Shown: positions 11,533 through 22,195 of the stretch, in pieces
Numbering within the stretch: the stretch's first letter is position 1
Layout: every line of letters begins with the position of its first letter
NCBI GenBank assembly: GCA_963693315.1
Contig: OY856188.1
Location: forward strand, 216,140,495 to 216,204,494
Reading direction: 5' to 3'
DNA from: Diogma glabrata
Taxonomy: Eukaryota > Arthropoda > Insecta > Diptera > Cylindrotomidae
Length of the DNA: 64,000 nt
Program-made: the position numbers and the translations under genes
Notes under the pieces: model-generated
Databases searched by the model: none
Seen by the model: only the letters and a program-made list of their open reading frames with translations
Told to the model about the DNA's origin: nothing

Positions 11533-11697
11533 TAAGACATGCTAAAAAAATTATAATTCAATGGAAGTATAATTATTTAAAATAGAAAAATATGGAAGGG
11601 CTGAAATCACAAGCTTAAGACATGTTAAAAAAATTATAATTCAATGGAAGTATAATTATTTAAAATAGAAAAATATGGAGGGGCTGAAATCACAAGC
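11533..11697. repeat. Tandem duplication of about 89 bp across the end of a Helentron-like element
   Basis: The segment TTAAGACATG.. through ATGGAAGGGCTGAAATCACA occurs twice in tandem (start near 11532 and 11623). The unit contains both host flank and the last bases of the minus-strand element copy A1, so the duplication crosses the element boundary. Confidence 0.85.
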
Positions 11698-14600
11698 TCT
11701 GAAATATCAAATCAAGACTTCGGTTTTGGTTAAGGATTTTGATATAGTTTCCGGCATAAAACTTTCATGAGGACATTGTTTTTAGTTATCGTCAGCGATG
11801 TATTTTTTGAAAATATTTTTAAAATTCTTGTTTACCGTATTATGTTTGTTTTTCAATAATTTTATTGAAATGGGGTTATATCAGACAACCTAAAAATGGC
11901 AAAGGTTTCGCCCATTTATAAATCTGCGATAAATTGTCTTGTTCCAATTACCGATTTCTGTTTTATCTGTATTGGCAAAAGTTCTGGAAAAACTGATATT
12001 CCTACGGGTTCAAAAATTTAGACTTGAAATAGACTCCAAAGTTAACTGGCATTTTCAAATTGATTCCATAAAGAAGAACATCCTTCCTTACATATTTGCG
12101 ATAAACAAAATAAGGAATCATGCAAACATTATGGTCCATATATTTTTCCTATGTTTATCCAAGATTGTTGTATCAAAATCCGATGTGGAATTGCGCTGGG
12201 ATAACAAAGCTTAAAGAATTGCAGGTTCTGTAAAATAAAATTTTTAAATTAATAGATCGACTTCCTCAACTGCGTCCCTCCAATTTCCAAACAACTGTAT
12301 AGCTTGAACAGACTCCCAATAACAGTTATCAATGACTATGAGCTTCTTTTATTAGTATTTAAAATTACAGGGATTACTGAAATATAACCAGCGGATATTT
12401 ATCGTTAAGGACGTTCATTCATATCCAACTAGAGGAAATATTAATTTTTTTGTTGAAAGCATAAAACCAATCAAGGATTTAATAATATTTTATGTCGTGG
12501 ACTACTTTTATTCAACAATTTAAGTACAGATCTTAAAAACGAATTACAAATTTCACAGATCACAATTAAAATTAAAGCGTATTTTTTTTGCAAAATTCCT
12601 GAATTCACCCTAGTTAACATAGAAATTTACTATTGAAATATTGAATTACTATTATTATAATAACTATTATATAAAAATTTTCTTAAAAAAAATTTTTTAG
12701 TTGTATTATTGGATGTAGCTAATTAAGGAATTCCTTTTTATTATTTATGGAAAATTTTAATTAATTAAACTAATTAATTTATTTTTTTTTATTACATTTA
12801 ATATTATTACATGGAGTTACTGGACACACACGTCCTTACATTTATAATAATAATTAGAATACTGTTTTTTTCTTAGAGTAAAAATTTTTATAAAATTAGA
12901 ATCTCTACAAATTTTGTAATTTACATAGATTTAAATTAAAATAAAGAAAAATATATATCAAACATAAAACTCTTTGTAAAAGTATTTTATTTCTGTTTAG
13001 AAATTTATTACATAACTAACACGCAACATCAATTCGTCGCCGGAAAATTATAACAGATCATATATTAACATAATTTAGTGAAAAGATGATACTCTCAGCA
13101 AATTACTCAAAAACCTCTTCATTTAGCGTTTCGATCACAAATTCAAATTTCTTTAAAAATTTTTAAAATATTGTAAAAATTAAATAAAATCAAATTTTTT
13201 TTCAAAATTCTAAAACTATTCCAAAAATTATTACAAAATCAAAAACTAAAACTTTTTCCAAAAATTCTAAAAATATTGCAAAAGTTATAAGAAAATCAAA
13301 TATTGAAACTTTTGTCGAAATTCTAAAAATATATCAAAAATTAGAATAAAATCAAATATTTAAACTTTTTCTAAATTCTAACAACATTCCAAAAATTCAA
13401 AAATTCAAACTTTTTCCAAAATTCTAAAAATATTGCAAAAATTATAACAATATCAAAAATTGAAACATTTTTCAAAATTCCAAAAATTATAAGAAAATCA
13501 AAAATTTTAAATTTTTAAAAATTCGAAAAAAATTCTTACAAAATCAAAACTTTGAAAATTTTTTAAAATTCTAAAAATATATACATATATAAAATTCACA
13601 AATTCAAAAATTCTATTTTTTTCCAAAATTCTAGAAATATTGCAAAAATTATAACAAAATCAAAAATTAAAACTTTTTCCGAAATTCTAAAAATTATTAC
13701 AAAATCAAAAATACAAACTTCTTTCACAATGCCTAAAAATTTTTCAAAAACTATACCAAATTCAAAAATGTCCATGTCCAATTTCATGTTCAATTACATT
13801 TACGTCTTACAAACAGCTAAATTTTTTTTTAAATGGCTAAAAAAATAAATGAAATCATTTTTTTGACAAACAAACAAACTTATAATGCAATAAAATTCTC
13901 AATAATAATAATTTCATGTTCATTGCATTTTATTTCATACAAATAATTAATTTTTTTTTTCTAAAAAAATAAATGAAAATCATTCTTTTGACATACTTGA
14001 CATTATTTTTTTGACAAACTTATAATGCCATAACGCTCTGTAATAATAATAAAATTTCATGTCATACAAATAATTAATTTTATTTTTTCCGAAAAATTGG
14101 GTAAAAAAATAAATAAAAATCATTCTTTTGACACACTTGACAACATTTGACAAACTTATAATGCCACAATTCTCTATAATAATAATAAAATTTCATGTCA
14201 TACAAACAATTAAGTTTATTTATTCCGTGTATCTTACACAACTTAGCCACAGCGGCGATGACGAACCATATTTTAATTTTCATGTTCAGATAATTTCAAA
14301 ATTGAATCTTCATCATTTTTCATATTTACGTAAGTTGAATCTTTCATCTATGATTACATTTTGGCTTTTATGTTTTATAATATATTTCTAGATTTCACAA
14401 AATATATGCAAATCAATCTTTTGACACACTTAACGATTTTTTTGACATACTTCTAAAACAATAATCAAAGTCCTAGTCTTAAATACGAATGTCAATCATC
14501 CTGATTTCTCCAGATTCAAATTTACTACTCATTATCACTGAAAATAAACGTTTTTTAAGCCAAAAATTTAAAAATTTGCTGTTTTTGACACACTTAATGA

Positions 14601-14880
14601 TTTTTTTGACACACTTCCGGTACAGTTATCAAACACATCGTCCTTTCCGACCTGTCCATTGAGCATACCTATTTTTAGAAAAAAAAATGTTGAAATCCCT
14701 CCAGCGACTTTCAGTTTCTAGATTTCGTAGGTAATGACGGACGGACAGCCGGCCGGCAGACAGAGATACATTTTTTTTTGCTTTTTTAGAATCAGTCGAG
14801 AAATGCCAAAAAAATGGGGGTAAGAATTTCACTTTTGGCTCATGAACTCAATGCTTTGATTTTTTCAAAACCGAAGTAAT
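11667..14880 (-). mobile_element. Helentron-like element, copy A1 (minus strand), split by a LINE fragment
   Basis: Read on minus, it starts at about 14880 with ATTACTTCGGT (mutated 5' subterminal repeat). The 5' unique part follows (CATGAGCCAAAAGTG, AATAGGTA), then a 140-bp minisatellite with GTTTGTCAAA and GTGTGTCAAAAGAA motifs (about 14440-13830). Next comes a roughly 56-bp AT-rich minisatellite (TTTTTGATTTTGTAATAATT type, about 13790-13140) and the 3' unique part (AACGCTAAATG.AGAGG near 13130). The 3' end lies at about 11850-11667 with ACTTCGG on plus at 11717. Between about 11830 and 12960 a LINE fragment interrupts the 3' unique part. No coding capacity, so the copy is non-autonomous. 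Confidence 0.75.
11884..12610 (+). pseudogene. LINE fragment: start of reverse transcriptase joined to C-terminal domain
   Basis: The plus frames read KMAKVSPIYKS (the K-x-A-K-V-x-P-I-x-K-S start of the RT) and, from 11939, LPISVLSVLAKVLEKLIFLR (the NYRPIS-L...KVLEKLI motif). They then pass directly to KVNWHFQIDSIKKN..LPYIFAINKIRN, typical of the region after the RT, and KELQVLQNKILKLINR of the LINE C-terminus. The catalytic core with the A/F-x-D-D box is missing, so there is an internal deletion, plus frameshifts. It sits inside Helentron-like copy A1. The AT-rich remainder to about 12960 may be its 3' untranslated tail; I see no motif there. Confidence 0.65.
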
Positions 14881-15394
14881 ATTAAAAAAATATTTAAGCA
14901 CAGAATAGCAATATCACACAACAAATGATATCATCTTTGAGATTTATTCAGGAAAATTTTTAATCTTATAAAATTTTATTAAAATAAACCATCTACAACT
15001 TGCTTTGTTTTTTTTTTGTTTTACTATCACTAAAGTACACACTTTATTTCTGAACGTGACTGATGATAAAAATAAAGTTTTTATTATTATTTCTGAAAAC
15101 AAGAAAAAAACAACAACAGCAAAACATATTCTCGATTGTTTTAATTAGCGGTAGCGGAAAAGCAGGAGTTAATGAACAAAGTGTGTATATAATATTACGA
15201 CGAGATAGATTTTGATGCTCTCTATTATGTGGTTATGCATACACATGCTAAAGTTTTACTTAAAAACTGTGAATTGTTCAGTTTTTAAATGACGATAACT
15301 ATGTATATGAATTATAACGATTTTTCTTTATTACGTTTGCCATTATTGTTTCCACGCGCAGATAATTGGTACAGAGTGAAATTCATTTTGGATT
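14881..15394. other. AT-rich stretch, nothing recognised
   Basis: No coding motif and no repeat match to the rest of the window. Confidence 0.45.
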
Positions 15395-15590
15395 TTGTAA
15401 TGGATTGGATTTTTCTCAGGGAAAAACTTCATATCTCTTATACATATTCCGGAGTAAGATTCGAACCTTGCTCATAAGAGCCATGATTCGAATCCGTTTT
15501 GGTAGACTGGGTATCCAACTGCAGCACCGATGGGATGATATTTCAAAGTTGCAATTTCATTAATATTTATCTACTTAAGTTGAGTTTTCT
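15395..15590 (-). mobile_element. tRNA-derived SINE, diverged copy 4
   Basis: On minus: CTCAACTTAAGTA start, CAACTTTGAAATATCATCCC (box A zone), GCAAGGTTCGAATCTTAC (box B), then the body with CTGAGAAAAATCC at the plus-left end (15407). The head and body order matches copy 2; the tRNA part is diverged and has an extra GGATTCGAATCATGG segment. Confidence 0.7.
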
Positions 15591-15630
15591 ATTTTTATTC
15601 AATTTTCAATTGTAGTGTATTTGTTATAGA

Positions 15631-16689
15631 CCAGGGGGTCAATTCTATCTTGATGAGGTGACTCGGTCGTATGATTGTTAAAAAAAAGTGACTCAAAGAG
15701 AGTCACTCATTTATTCGAACTCAAAATTCTATATTTTGCGATTCTAAGTCAAAAAGTGAGTGACTTCAAACCGATTTTCATAGAATGACTATTTAACATT
15801 TAAACATTTTATTTCAGTCAGTTTTATGTAAATTTGTGTTTTTAATGATATACATAATTTTAACGTTAGTAAAAAAATGGACATTATTATTAGACGTCAA
15901 ATCAGAGAAAATCACATAAATTTTTATTCGCAGGAAAATTTTACTTTGCCGTCCGACAACGAAATGGATGCATTCAATGGAAATGAATGACGAAGAGGAT
16001 GATATTGCTCCATAATATAGACGATCAAGAACCAAATGCAGCAAATGCAGTAAATTTTCTAATCAGGCCAAATTGCTCTTCAATTTTAATGGTTATTTCA
16101 ATATATTTTAAATGAATATTATAAAAATAATAATTTCTATAACTCATTGATTAAATCTGTAATTCATTAATTAAAAAACTAACACAGACTTAAGGTAAAA
16201 ATTATTTGGTAGTAAAAGCCAAATTGTCCTTTTGAATTTGGCAAATTTCTTCCATTATTTGAATTTTGCGTCTTTTTAGTCGCAAAACCTGCTTTAAGTA
16301 ATTATTCTCGCAGCTGCAAATTAATTTTGCATTAGACTTGGTCCGGTTTTAAACCATTCCTATTGTATTTATAAGGCAACCTACTTCCTCCCATTGCTCT
16401 GCTAGTTTACCTTTTCCATCCTCTGCAGATGAAAATCGGTTTCGAGCCAACTCCAAATGTTCCTTTAAATAGTCAACTAGAGCGACCTCTTGGCTATTTG
16501 TGGGCGCTTTAGCTAGTTATTTAAGGCAGTCACAGTTTTTTTTAATGACTTTTTTGACATTTCAAATGAGTTTGGAAAAAGTCGTATGACCCAGACAGAA
16601 TCGAGATTTATGACTTCATTTTCGAAATTTTGAAAGTCGAGTCATATGACTTTAAGTCATAATTTATCAAGCTAGAATTGACCCCCTGG
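15631..16689. mobile_element. TIR DNA transposon, Harbinger-like by cargo, degenerate
   Basis: Ends are inverted copies: CCAGGGGGTCAATTCTA at 15631 against TAGAATTGACCCCCTGG ending at 16689, extended by CTTGAT/ATCAAG. Subterminal regions have repeated GTGACTC/GAGTCAC and GTCATATGAC motifs, possible transposase sites. I do not see a clear target duplication. The only coding remnant is a zeste/Myb-like DNA-binding segment on minus. Myb/SANT-like proteins accompany PIF/Harbinger transposases, hence the family call, but similar domains occur elsewhere. Confidence 0.65.
16205..16514 (-). pseudogene. Myb/SANT-like (zeste-type) DNA-binding domain remnant
   Basis: The minus frame reads AKAPTNSQEVALVDYLKEHL, then ELARNRFSSAEDGKGKLAEQ and WEEVGCLINTIG. 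This fits the zeste/Harbinger-accessory Myb fold (Q-x-A-L-V-x-F/Y-L...., A-R-x-R-F....., L/A-x-x-W..L...LN..G). The third helix (normally KT..QW...W.D.K) is broken by a stop and a small deletion; TKSNAKLICSCENNYLKQV follows and then a basic coiled segment (LRLKRRKIQIMEEICQIQKD). In intact relatives this protein helps position the transposase on DNA. Here it is decayed and enclosed by the element's TIRs. Confidence 0.6.
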
Positions 16690-16726
16690 GCCAATCATCA
16701 TAAAGAAAAAAAAATTCTTAGCAGTG

Positions 16727-17400
16727 TACGAATGGTCAGAAAATGTAGTTACTGGTCTAAGTAATTAAGGAAAAATCAATCCGACTGAGTAAAAGTAACA
16801 GAAGTGGGGTAGGAGGTGGTAGTATATACGTTTTTAGGGGTTGGTATTAGTGTTTTGCGGCTAATCTATGTATCCTATCGAAAAAAGTCATATATAAAAG
16901 TTGTAGATAATAAAAAATCTAAAACTTTTTAATCGGACATTACTGACCATAAATATAATATTATCGAGAAAATGCAAAAACCAGTTTTCTGTTTTTAATT
17001 TATAACTATCGCAAAAATTCATGAAAATCGGTAAAATAGTTATTTGTGTAACTAGTGCAAAAAGTCGACTTTGTCTCGAGCTGCAAACTTCATACATCTT
17101 GCAACAAATATGCTTTTTCACGTGTTACACACGACATTTTTTCTACGATCTTAAGGTATCTACATTTTGCACTAGTAAGGTATTTTTTGCACTAGTGCAA
17201 AAACTTTTTGCGCTAGTAAGGTACTTTTTGTAATAGTGCAAAAAATTAAACTTTTGGCACAGCATATAGTGCAAAAAATAGTCACGTTTTGCACGATCGT
17301 AGAAAAATGTTTTTTTGGTGTTTCAAGCAATACCTAATTTTTTCAAAGCGAAATATTTAATTTTCGATGTTTTATAAAGAAAATTTTAAAAAAGAGAGCA
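16727..17400. repeat. Left long terminal inverted repeat of the 12-kb element (with insertion)
   Basis: Matches the reverse complement of 28495-28866 apart from an insertion at about 17045-17340. Landmarks: GTATATACGTTTTTAGGGG near 16822 and ATTTAATTTTCGATGTTTTA near 17356. Confidence 0.85.
17045..17335. repeat. Insertion in the left TIR with repeated ACTAGTGCAAAAA motifs and an inverted pair
   Basis: The motif (A)CTAGTGCAAAAA or its complement TTTTTGCACTAGT occurs several times between 17050 and 17270. CGACATTTTTTCTACGATC at about 17130-17150 is inverted as GATCGTAGAAAAATGTTTTT at about 17296-17315. The right TIR lacks this segment, so it is a later insertion, probably a small MITE. Confidence 0.6.
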
Positions 17401-17939
17401 ATTTCACGAAGATTCAACAACGTTTTGACCAGACCCCTTTTAATTTTGATTATTTTTTGTTTAAAGATAGTCTTTAATAAATAAAAAATACAAGTTCTCT
17501 TAGAATTTTTTTTTTGACCAGGGGTCTTCACAGGGTGCCCCTCAATTTTTTGCTATTTTGTGATGTGAGTGCATTTTGACGAGCGATTGTAGAAGATCTA
17601 CTGAATCGATTTTCATAAATGATATGTCGTTGAATAGGTATTAGAACAAAGTTTTTAAAAATATACACTGCTAATTTTTTGAAATAATTTTTAACGGTGT
17701 AACATAAGAAAAAAACGGTGTAATTGAAAAAAAGATGGCATAGCCTTTTTTTTTTTTTTTTTTTTTTAATAAAATTGAAGCTTATTTTATATCTAACCAC
17801 TTGTGAAAGTTTGGGACACGCGTTATTTTTTGTTTTAAAGATAAAATTCGTTGTGCATATGACTGTCGGGAATCAGTTTTTTTTGTTCTGAAGGAAAATT
17901 ATAAAAATGGCGTTATAAGCTAGGAGATTTTTTTTGTAT

Positions 17940-18510
17940 GTTAAATATCAAATATTTTATTATTAGATGAACTTTTTAAAATATTATAAAAATTATATAT
18001 GTAGTACAATAAATAAAATAAATACAATTGTTAAAAATGATTTACTTATTTTACAAACAGAAGTTTCTTTTGAATAGAAAAACACTTCTGCAATTATTTT
18101 CTATGTATTAGATGGCATAAAAAAATGAAATGTTTATTTGTCACTTTTAGTAATCACTTGTCACTCGAAAGTCTCGACTGCAAACAAAAAAACCGTATAA
18201 ATAACTAAATCTATTTAGGAACTTTTGACTGGAGAAGTATTATGTTCGTATTATGTTATTATGGTCATAAAGTAAAAGATTGTATTTTAACATTAAATTA
18301 CAAATATTTTATTATTGAATAAACTTTTTAAAGTATCATACAAATTATATATGAAGGTTAAAGAAAATAAATATAGTTATTAAAAATTATTTACTTATTT
18401 TACATTTAAAAGTTTCTTTTGAGTTGGAAAACATTTTTGCATTTATCGTCTTAGTATTTAATGGTACAAAAGAATGAAATTTTTGAGTTCCACTTATAGT
18501 AATCGCATTT
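17940..18510. repeat. Direct duplication of the 3' end of the nested element's gene
   Basis: About 215 bases starting CAAATATTTTATTATT.GA at 17949 recur at about 18301, through ATTTACTTATTTTACA, AAGTTTCTTTTGA and AATG..A.AAAAATGAAAT to TAGTAATC. The second copy overlaps the end of the pseudogene reading frame, so the first copy is a decayed duplicate of the gene's C-terminal end. Offset is about 350 bases. Confidence 0.75.
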
Positions 18511-19822
18511 TTATATCGATTTTGTAATTTTCCCTTTGTTAATTGATATTCATTTTTATCAGCGTATCCAAAGTTCATGGTAGATTCCCATTTTAAAGCC
18601 CATTCGAAAAGTTTTTTTGGTGTATCAATAATATCTTTGCTCCCTATACTATAACGGTGTGCAACACGCTTCAGTGTACCACCAATTCCATCACAAGGTT
18701 CCTTTCCATGGCTGGTAGCATGAACATGCCATTCTGCATCAACCTTAAAGTCTTTTTGATGGTGGCATAAGTTAATTAGGTTATGTTTATTTTTGTATTG
18801 AGAAGGTGCACCGTCAGTGTTATAAATTATTTTCGTAATGTTAGAATTTATATGCGTTTTCATGAATTCAATAAGTTTTGTAATGAAAAGATGGACGGAC
18901 TGCAGTACTGTTGCGATTGTTTATATCCGAAATGAGTATAAAACTTCGGTGCTGTATATATTAACTTGCGGCACTTTTAAATAAATGACAAATGGATGTA
19001 TAGTAGCTTGTGAATTATTATAATAATAGCCTTGAACCGCATCCTGAATTATAAAACCGTAGTTTTCAGAAAAATCCCCTTGAACGAAGCACTTCCTGCT
19101 TCTAATTTTTTTTTCCTCAATGAATGTAGATTGCTGTTTTGCTATAAAGTTGTGTGGGAACAAAATTTGTAAACGGCAAATAAATTATTAAATAAATAAT
19201 TCTACAGTTTCTACTAAAGTATCCAAATTGCATCGATCAGTGGTATTCCATTGTTGATATTTGACTTGAAGGATTCCTTTAACGTCAAAATCATTTAGTA
19301 ATTTTTCTTCCAGTTGTTAAAGTTTTTTTGAACATTCATTGCACTTCAAAGTATGACAATCTTTGTTAATTCACCACATGAAACAAAGTCAATTAATGTT
19401 TTATAATTCTGTAAAGCAGCATCAGTAATTCAAGACATCTTAGAGTGTTGAATCATTAGTTTCATATTTTGATGTATGGTACACACGCACACATTATGAA
19501 CTCCTTGGGATAATTTTATACATTCTTGTGGTCGCAGGGACGAGAATTTAGTAAATCCTATTTTCACATCAGGAAACTTATTTTTAAACTCCACATAAGC
19601 TTCATTTAATGTACATAGCAATAAGCGCTTTTGTGTTTTTATGCGCTCATCTCCTTTTTTAAAAGATATTGCATCTCGTTTGCCTGGCAATAATCTACTG
19701 ATTTCATCACTTTTATAGAACTGCTCCACAACATTTATATCTGTTGTGGATACACCTCTTTTATCCGTCGCAGATGAATGCTGAAAATTATTTTCATGTA
19801 GAGTTTTACTTTTTTCAACCAA
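18387..19822 (-). pseudogene. Transposase-like protein of unnamed family (GDFSEN / TDGAPSQYKN / CDGIGGT motifs), frameshifted
   Basis: Read on minus, three segments form one protein. (1) 19822-19430, about 130 aa, has KIGFTKFSSLRPQECI and HNVCVCTIHQNMKLM. It continues in other frames through KCNECSKKL and VKYQQWN. (2) 19163-18921, about 80 aa, has FVQGDFSENYGFIIQDAVQG and NNSQATIHPF. (3) 18863-18387, 158 aa, has IIYNTDGAPSQYKNK, LCHHQKDF, AEWHVHATSHGKEPCDGIGG and TLKR. At least three frame breaks and stops lie near 19320, 19170 and 18900. I recall this motif set from many uncharacterised invertebrate proteins. The spaced acidic residues (GDF, TDG, CDG) and the cysteine/histidine pairs suggest an RNase-H-like DDE/D nuclease with zinc binding, but that is inference. 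Its own 310-bp TIRs make it the candidate transposase of the nested element. Confidence 0.65.
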
Positions 19823-19934
19823 ATAACGCGTAGCATTACTGTTGTTTGTTATTATAATTATATTGTTATTATAATTATATTATTATATTTAAAAATATAA
19901 TAATTTATTTTTTTGTTTAATTATTTGTAATTTG

Positions 19935-20031
19935 TTTTTTTCTGAGAAACTTCAAACCATACCTTTGAATTGAAAATATTCCAATTACTTCTTTACTTAC
20001 TTGAGTTTAATTGATCTCAAAAATCCAAAAT
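19935..20031 (+). mobile_element. tRNA-derived SINE, copy 5 (3' tail only)
   Basis: TGTTTTTTTCTGAGAAACTT through CTCAAAAATCCAAAAT matches the last about 97 bases of copies 1 and 2. It is inserted within the nested TIR element between the pseudogene and the right TIR. Confidence 0.8.
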
Positions 20032-20533
20032 AATAATTTATATTATTATATTTAAAAAAAATTCTACTTGAAGTCGTATTTTTCATATATCAAAGGCTAT
20101 CTATAAACTAGAAGTAAACCAAATTAAAAAGGGTCGAGTCAAAATGTCGCAAAATTTTGCTGAACTTGACTGAAATTGCTTTTTAAAAAGTTCATTTAAT
20201 AATAAAATATTTGATATTTAACATAAAAAAAAATCTGAATCTAAAAATCGCCATTTTTATAGTTTTCCTTCAGAACAAAAAAAAACTGATTCCCGACAGT
20301 TATATGCACAACGAATTTTATCTTAAAAATAAAAAATAACGCGTGTCCCAAACTTTCACAAGTGGTTAGATATAAAATAAGCTTCAATTTAATTAAAAAA
20401 AAAAAAAAGGCTATGCCATCTTTTTTTCAATTACACCGTTTTTTTCTTATGTTACACCGTTAAAAATTATTTCAAAAAATTTTTCGGTGTAAATCATGAA
20501 TTTCTTTCTTCTATTTTGCGTCTAAAATAAAGT

Positions 20534-20582
20534 CATTTCGATACACAAATGCGTATCGAAATGGCCTTCATTTCGATACGCA
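20534..20582. repeat. Short hairpin, CATTTCGATAC / GTATCGAAATG
   Basis: An 11-base stem around ACAAATGC, followed by a third copy of CATTTCGATACGC. Immediately outside the nested element. Confidence 0.6.
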
Positions 20583-20797
20583 ATGTTTTGTCTTTCAAGG
20601 TTGGTCATACAAACGTCCGTGAACGTTAAAACGAATAATTATGTAAATAAAATTAATAAGAATAACTAAATTAGTGTTAAATATTTTAATTAATTAAAAT
20701 AATTAGTAGTAATAACAAAATTTCAAATTGACTATTTTTTAATAAAATACACATTTGTTTTTAAATTTCAAGACAAAAAATGCAAAATAGTAAAAAT

Positions 20798-20930
20798 AGT
20801 ATAAGAAACTCGTTTCATAAGACGTTTTATCGCACTTATCCTTTAGAAAACTCCTCGCTGCTTGGGTCGTTTTCTAAACAGATTGCGTGCGATAAAATCG
20901 TCGATTATGAAACTAGTTTCTTAATATACT
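20798..20930. repeat. Imperfect hairpin, MITE-like (133 bp)
   Basis: The left arm reads AGTATAAGAAACTCGTTTCAT, GTTTTATCGCAC and TTTAGAAAAC. The right arm returns GTTTTCTAAA, GTGCGATAAAA and ATGAAACTAGTTTCTTA to TATACT. Arms of about 55 bases enclose a loop of about 15 bases (CTCGCTGCTTGGGTC). An open frame across it is a consequence of the palindrome. Confidence 0.7.
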
Positions 20931-21110
20931 ATTTCTTTGTTATAAATAAATGTTTGCATTCATAAAAAGCGTTAATTCTCATATAATACTATGTTATACA
21001 AGTAATTTACATGTACTTAACTAATCTGGGCTTTGAAAGTCCCGAAAACATCGTTTAAACTGCAATTAAATAGGTAAAACTCAAAAAACACAAGGGCTGT
21101 GACTGAGAAA

Positions 21111-22195
21111 ATTTTTTTACGCACAAACGAATCGTAAAACACATTTTACATCCTAGTTATCGTGACTGAAAGTTGAACTTAACGCCCGTAAAATAAAATC
21201 TCGTTGCTATATAAAACATTTGTGTATTTTTCTACTTTGCCTTCCGTAAAATAATAGCCCGGAAAATAATCATAAAATTCATGAAAAGAAAATCATGGCA
21301 TGTTTAGTATAATTTTCAAAATGTCTAGCGAGCTTAAAAAATTCAAAAATTGATTTATTCTACAATTAATTTGTACAGTTGTGCGTAAAACGTTGTACAT
21401 ACACTCAGGCTGAAAGGAAGATTACGCCCTTGGATCAATAAAAGCTCTCGCTTCGCGTCGGGCTTCAATATGAACCGCAGGCGTAATCTTCTACTTTCAG
21501 CCCTCGAGATGTAAATAACTATTATTATTACTTATGATTCGTAAGTAAAGGGTTTTCCAATTTGAGTGATTTCTAAGTGACGTTTCGGCCATGTCATGAT
21601 CTGTCATTTTTTTTTTCATTGTATTCAGTAATGTTTACAATTTCATCATGGAGAGATATGTGGCAATAACTTCCCATATTATTTGAAACGTTTAACTCCT
21701 GCTTTTCTGAATGAGAAAGAAAAGTTGCCTGGCAAAACGATGATTGTGAAAAAACTTTTAATAGTTATTTACATATCGAGGGCTGAAAGCAGAAGATTAC
21801 GCCAGCGGTTCATATTGAAGCCCGACGCAAAGCGAGGGCTTTGATTGAACCAAGGGCGTAGTCTTCCTTTCAGCCTGAGTGTATGTACAACGTTTTACGC
21901 ACAACTGCACAACTTTATTGTAGTATAAATAAATTTTTGAATTTTTTAAACTCGATAGACATTTTGAAAATTATGCTAAACATGCCATGATTTTCTCTAT
22001 AAACTTCATACAATAATTTGTTTGAGCTAATTTTATTAATATTTTACGGGTGATTATTTTACGGGCGGTAAAGTAGAAAAATATATTAATATTTCATATA
22101 GCAACGGGATTTTATTTTACGTATGTAAAGTTGAACTTTCAGCCACGATAACTAGGATGTAAAATGTGTTTTACGATTCGTTTGTGCGTAAAATA
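21111..22195. mobile_element. Foldback-type element with about 410-430-bp inverted arms
   Basis: The left arm (21111-21522) starts ATTTTTTTACGCACAAACGA. The right arm (about 21758-22195) ends TCGTTTGTGCGTAAAAT. Shared landmarks in opposite orientation are ACACATTTTACATCCTAGTT, AACGTTGTACATACACTCAG, GAAGATTACGCCC and CAGCCCTCGA. The inner parts of the arms are clearly less A+T-rich (CGCTTCGCGTCGGGC) than the surroundings. A roughly 235-base spacer carries no coding. It sits between the nested element and the mariner. Confidence 0.85.

Larger units (their letters stand above)
17665..20490 (-). mobile_element. Nested 2.8-kb TIR transposon with its own transposase-like pseudogene
   Basis: Inverted repeats of roughly 310-320 bases bound it. 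The left arm, about 17667-17985, carries TTTTTTGAAATAATTTTTAA, two ACGGTGTAA motifs, GATGGCATAGCC, a poly-T run, AAGTTTGGGACACGCGTTAT and TGACTGTCGGGAATCAG. The right arm, about 20165-20486, is the same in reverse. Both ends start TACAC(T/C)G and the GGTGTAA motif recurs inside the arms. The only coding remnant is the minus-strand protein at 18387-19822. It has its own TIRs and lies inside the larger element, so it is a separate, later transposon. Confidence 0.75.
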
